Below are positions 5,483-7,957 of a stretch of DNA of 7,957 nucleotides, piece by piece; within the stretch, counting starts at the first letter, position 1; each line of letters begins with the position of its first letter. Position numbers and translations under genes: made by a program. The notes under the pieces are model-generated. The model had not been told where the DNA came from, did not search any database, and worked only from the letters and a program-made list of their open reading frames with translations. The DNA is from BP-133 sp040756995. GTDB lineage: Bacteria > Actinomycetota > Acidimicrobiia > IMCC26256 > BP-133. The DNA lies in assembly GCA_040756995.1 (NCBI GenBank), contig JBFLYK010000097.1, positions 1 to 7,957 of the forward strand. The letters are read 5' to 3'.

Positions 5483-6441
5483 CCGACCAGAGCGTCGCGT
5501 TTCAGCTCCTGGAGTGGATGGTGCTGGCCCGGGCCGTCGACGACCGCCTCCACCTCCTCTACCGGCAAGGCCGCCTCCGGGGCCGCCTCCTGTCGGGCCG
5601 GGGGCAGGAGGCCATCCCGGTGGGCGTCGCCCTGGCTGCCCGGCCCGACGACCCGCTCTGCCCCCTCCACCGCGACCTCGGCGCCCACCTGGTGCGTGGC
5701 ACCACCGTGGAGACGATCCTGCTGCACTACCTGGGCAAGGCCACCGGCCCGTCCCAAGGCCGCGACGGCGACGTGCACATGGGCGAGTGGAACCGGCGGG
5801 TCTTCCCCATGGTGTCGCACCTCCCGGACTCCTGGCCGGTGGCAGCCGGGCTGGGCCTCGCCTCCGCCCTGCGGGGAGACGGCCATGTCACCATCGCCTT
5901 CTGCGGCGACGGGGCGACGTCCACGGGGGCCTGGCACGAGACCCTCAACTTCGCCGCCGTCTTCAACACCCCCAACGTCTTCGTCGTCGAGAACAACGGC
6001 TGGGCCTACTCGACGCCGGTACACCGCCAACATCGGGCGCCGTCGCTGGCCGCCCGGGCCGCCGCCTACGGCCTGCCAGGAATGGAGATCGACGGCAACG
6101 ACGCGATCGCCGTCCACGAGGCCGCCGGCGCCGCCATCGACCACGCCCGGGCAGGCGGAGGGCCGACGCTGATCGAGGCGGTGACCATGAGGATGCGGGG
6201 CCACGCCGGGCATGACAACGCCGACTACGTCCCCCGGCAGCTGCTCGAGGAATGGCAGGCCCGCTATCCCATCGACCGTCTCGCCGCCCGCCTCGGCCTC
6301 GACGGCGCCGAACAAGCCGCGGTGTGGGCCAACGCCCGAGCAACCGTCGAGGCGGCCCTGGCCGCCGCGCTGGCCGCCCCCGACCCGTCCCCCGCGACGC
6401 TCACCGACGGCGTCTACTGCGACGAGGCACCTCGCTGCTGA
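5467..6441 (+). CDS. 2-oxo-acid dehydrogenase E1 component, alpha subunit
   Basis: This is the alpha subunit of the same E1 enzyme. Here 324 residues run from GTG 5467, which lies 16 bases inside the beta gene, with GAGG about 10 bases upstream. The thiamine-diphosphate/Mg motif is clear: GDG at 147-149, then TSTGAWHETLNFAAVF, closing with NN at 176-177. Other family features are LSGRGQEAIPVG (42-53), HRDLGAHLVRG (68-78), GDVHMGEW (101-108) and the active-site loop RMRGHAGHDNADY (242-254), with the His residues expected to contact the cofactor and E2-lipoyl. The loop's Ser phosphorylated in mitochondrial enzymes is not obvious. The length is in the short bacterial range. The beta-before-alpha order is less common than alpha-beta-E2, and no E2 or E3 follows: the next gene is convergent. 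The two subunits are almost certainly co-translated. Confidence 0.93.
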   Translation: MLVDLTDQSVAFQLLEWMVLARAVDDRLHLLYRQGRLRGRLLSGRGQEAIPVGVALAARPDDPLCPLHRDLGAHLVRGTTVETILLHYLGKATGPSQGRDGDVHMGEWNRRVFPMVSHLPDSWPVAAGLGLASALRGDGHVTIAFCGDGATSTGAWHETLNFAAVFNTPNVFVVENNGWAYSTPVHRQHRAPSLAARAAAYGLPGMEIDGNDAIAVHEAAGAAIDHARAGGGPTLIEAVTMRMRGHAGHDNADYVPRQLLEEWQARYPIDRLAARLGLDGAEQAAVWANARATVEAALAAALAAPDPSPATLTDGVYCDEAPRC

Positions 6442-6538
6442 ACCACCATCAGCACCGCAGGGCCCAGGCCTGTGACGACGATCGATGCAGGATGGCGAAC
6501 ATGGTGGTGGTTCGGGGACACCTGCTACGGCCTCCACT

Positions 6539-7443
6539 TCAAGGGCCGGGCCTACCGCACCCGGGGCGGCCGGGGCTTGGGGGCGAGCCGGTCGAGCCGT
6601 CCGCCGCGCTCCCCCGAGGGCAGCCAGAGGTTGCGGCTGGCTGGGTCAGGGTGATGGTGACGTGGGGGTTGAGGTCGTTCGTGGCGGTGATGGTCCCGCC
6701 GGGGGGACCAGGGAGGAGCCGCCACCGCCACTCCCCGGTTGCGACCAGACGCAGAGGGACTTCTCCACGATGCCGGAACAGGAGCCGCCTCCGCCGCCGC
6801 CGTAGAGACCGCCGCCCCCGCCACCGAGGCCGTCGGCGCCGGCGCCGCCGTGACCGAATCGGCCCGGCTGTCCCTGGCCCCACTCGGTGCCGCCGCCGGC
6901 TCCACCGGTGGTAGCGCTGCCCGGTTGGCCGCCGGAGCCCTCTCCGGGGCTGGCCGGCGTCACCGCCTTTCACCTTCACCAAGCGCTGTCCGACGTCGGG
7001 GTCGTCGACCAGCCGCTCACCCCAGCCCCCGCCTCCTCCGGCGACGAGGATGCAGTGCTCGAGGTCGGGTACGCCCGAGCGGACATCCGATGCTCCCCTC
7101 CCCCACCTGCGCCGCCACCGTTGTAGCCGTCGAACCAGCCCTCGCCGCCGACAACGACGGAGAGCGGCGTCCCGGGAGGGAAGTTGAACGAGCCAGTCAC
7201 GGTAGCGCCGTAGGACCACAAGCCCCGTTCCCCGGCGCCGGGGGCGCCGACGGCGGTGATGTGAATCGGTCCGGTGGTCGGCGGCATGACGAACGTCTCG
7301 ATCGTGCGGGTGTACCGGAAGTAGAACGTGCAGGTACGGGTGTCCATGGAGACAGCAGGAACGTCGTTGCACTCTCTCAGGTACGACAGCCGTTCCCTCC
7401 CGGCCGTTCGGGCCTCAGCAGGCATTGCGGCGATCATCATCAC
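6539..7443 (-). pseudogene. Glycine-rich secreted protein (Gly_rich/ALK-type-like), broken by three frameshifts
   Basis: Three overlapping minus-strand frames join into one glycine-rich protein. Frame 1 (7443 to about 7100) gives TFYFRYTRTIETFVMPPTTG, PIHITAVGAPG and GTPLSVVVGGEGWFDGYNGG. Frame 2 gives GASDVRSGVPDLEHCILVAG, then GGGGW, then KVKGGDAGQP. Frame 3 (from about 6945) gives GGQPGSATTGGAGGG, GADGLGGGGGGLYGGGGGG and GGGGSSLVPP. A last switch gives GGTITATNDLNPHVTITLTQ. The order ITAVGAPGG, GASDVR, ILVAGGGGG, GGGGGYYGGGGG-like, GGGGSS, VTIT is that of the Gly_rich family known from ALK/LTK receptors and bacterial surface proteins. The switches fall in G/C runs at 7095-7104, 6946-6949 and 6701-6706, each a single base. 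A signal peptide may start at ATG 7469 (MRTVGAGA), joined across a further shift to VMMIAAMPAEA. The role is probably extracellular or cell surface; this is inference. Confidence 0.65.
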
Positions 7444-7571
7444 CGCGCCCCAGCACCCACCGTTCGCATCGCACGGGTCTTGAGCGAGAACCTTGTTGCA
7501 GCAGCGGCACGTACCCAGCGCCCCGGCCGTACCCTGACCGCACCTGCAAAGCCCATTCCCAACGGACAGCT
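7444..7571. other. Divergent spacer between the glycine-rich gene and the small-protein promoter
   Basis: No gene is supported here. On the minus strand the frame of the glycine-rich gene stays open upstream to about 7629, passing a cysteine-rich stretch (CRCCNKVLAQDPCDANGGCW), but it offers no usable start codon before 7446. A separate ATG at 7469 with a short hydrophobic lead may be the true start if a base is missing. Confidence 0.4.
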
Positions 7572-7599
7572 TTGACCGGCCAGTCGGACGGCTTATATA
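7572..7599 (+). promoter_or_regulatory. Likely sigma-70-type promoter for the small exported protein
   Basis: TTGACC (7572-7577) and TATATA (7594-7599) are separated by 16 bases, or TATATG (7596-7601) by 18. This AT-rich -10 stands out sharply in a high-GC setting. It points at the gene starting at 7677 and would give a leader of roughly 70 bases. Confidence 0.55.
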
Positions 7600-7676
7600 T
7601 GACGCCGAGAAGCCTCCTCTTACCGGGATTTATGGCACCATATCGCCACCTACGGCAACGAAAGGAGCCTCAAGCG

Positions 7677-7904
7677 ATGAGACAATTCATCGGCTTGCTC
7701 ACAGCAACGGTGACGCTCGCCATTGGCGCTACCGCAGCGGGTGCTGACCCCTCAACCCAGCCAGCGGAATACCGAGCCCAGTGCGACCAGGGTTACGAAG
7801 CCGGTAAGGCCGTCTTTGACCCCCTGTTCCAGAACGGGAAGGCGGTCGCCGGCCAGCTGGAACAGGGAGCGTGCGGCGAACAGAAGCACGTCCCCAAGCC
7901 GTAG
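7677..7904 (+). CDS. Small exported protein of 75 residues, two cysteines, unknown function
   Basis: The start is ATG at 7677, with AAAGGAG 9 bases upstream. A longer frame back to 7425 is open, but it crosses the promoter and has no ribosome binding site. The protein begins MRQFIGLLTATVTLAIGATA followed by AGADPSTQP, a clear Sec signal peptide with probable cleavage near AGA-DP (residue 23). The mature part is about 52 residues, with YRAQCDQGYEAGKAVFDPLF in the middle and GACGEQKHVPKP at the end. The two cysteines (36 and 66) could form one disulfide in the exported product. No family is recognised. It appears to be a single-gene transcript, with its own promoter upstream and a strong palindrome 29 bases after the stop. 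It is divergent from the glycine-rich gene. Codon use is ordinary for the window, and I judge it a real gene because promoter, ribosome binding site, signal peptide and terminator all agree. Confidence 0.8.
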   Translation: MRQFIGLLTATVTLAIGATAAGADPSTQPAEYRAQCDQGYEAGKAVFDPLFQNGKAVAGQLEQGACGEQKHVPKP

Positions 7905-7932
7905 CAGCGGCGTCAGACCGTTGAGCGGCGCG

Positions 7933-7954
7933 CCGGCTCCTTCGAAGGAGCCGG
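7933..7954 (+). terminator. Perfect 22-base palindrome, probable intrinsic terminator
   Basis: CCGGCTCCTTC is followed directly by its exact reverse complement, GAAGGAGCCGG, 29 bases after the small-protein stop. The stem is GC-rich and very stable. The window ends three bases later, so the T-run expected of an intrinsic terminator cannot be checked. Confidence 0.65.
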
Positions 7955-7957
7955 AGC

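Noticed and set aside
5425..6537. A 370-residue open frame on the minus strand
   Set aside because: It is antisense to the clear E1-alpha gene, with composition biased to Gly, Arg and Val and no domain.
6472..6654. A 60-residue plus frame beginning with GTG (ends of E1-alpha and glycine-rich gene)
   Set aside because: The first 30 residues (WRTWWWFGDTCYGLHFKGRA) are curious, but there is no ribosome binding site, and the rest is Arg/Ser/Pro shadow of the convergent gene's tail.
6739..7575. A 278-residue open frame on the plus strand
   Set aside because: It is the complement of the glycine-rich gene; its Ala/Pro/Arg content is what GGN codons give when read backwards.
7425..7676. Longer start for the small exported protein
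   Set aside because: The extension lacks a ribosome binding site, crosses the promoter, and would bury a clear signal peptide in mid-protein.
1..7957. tRNA, rRNA, CRISPR array, insertion sequence or attachment site
   Set aside because: I saw no cloverleaf with a conserved T-arm, no repeat-spacer pattern, no transposase motif and no terminal inverted repeats flanking a gene.

Overview
This is a 7,957-base window of high-GC DNA. By eye it is roughly two-thirds G+C, with AAGGAG-type ribosome binding sites and GTG/TTG starts. The style and gene content suggest a high-GC actinobacterium, possibly of the Acidimicrobiia type. That placement is inference, because the window holds no rRNA or other taxonomic marker. 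No tRNA, rRNA, CRISPR array, transposase or insertion-sequence end was recognised.

Left block (1-2188, minus strand): three genes read right to left, each joined to the next by an ATGA stop/start overlap. They are (i) a secreted protein of unrecognised family with a C-terminal LAxTG-like wall-sorting or membrane tail that is reached only across a one-base frameshift, (ii) a 350-residue four-helix membrane protein built from two homologous halves, and (iii) the start of a lipoprotein that runs off the left edge. The tight coupling suggests one cell-envelope system of unknown function. This is the best candidate here for something undescribed.

Middle block (2226-4405): a gene graveyard. It holds a truncated and frameshifted DsrE-family fragment (minus strand), then a benzoyl-CoA-dihydrodiol lyase (BoxC) relic with large internal losses, then the C-terminal end of a limonene-epoxide-hydrolase/SnoaL-like protein. 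About 1.1 kb follows in which I can support no gene, although it contains a 21-base tandem duplication and a small perfect palindrome.

Right-centre block (4406-6441, plus strand): intact E1-beta and E1-alpha genes of a thiamine-diphosphate 2-oxo-acid dehydrogenase, most like the branched-chain type. They overlap by 16 bases, in the less common beta-before-alpha order, with no E2 or E3 nearby. Together they would form the alpha2beta2 decarboxylase that passes an acyl group to lipoyl-E2.

Right end: a minus-strand glycine-rich secreted protein resembling the ALK/LTK-type Gly_rich domain is broken by three single-base frameshifts, all in G/C runs. It is followed by a plus-strand small exported protein of 75 residues with a readable promoter, a good ribosome binding site and a strong terminator-like palindrome. 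Frameshifts in G/C homopolymers recur in three unrelated genes, so sequence error must be weighed against true gene decay.
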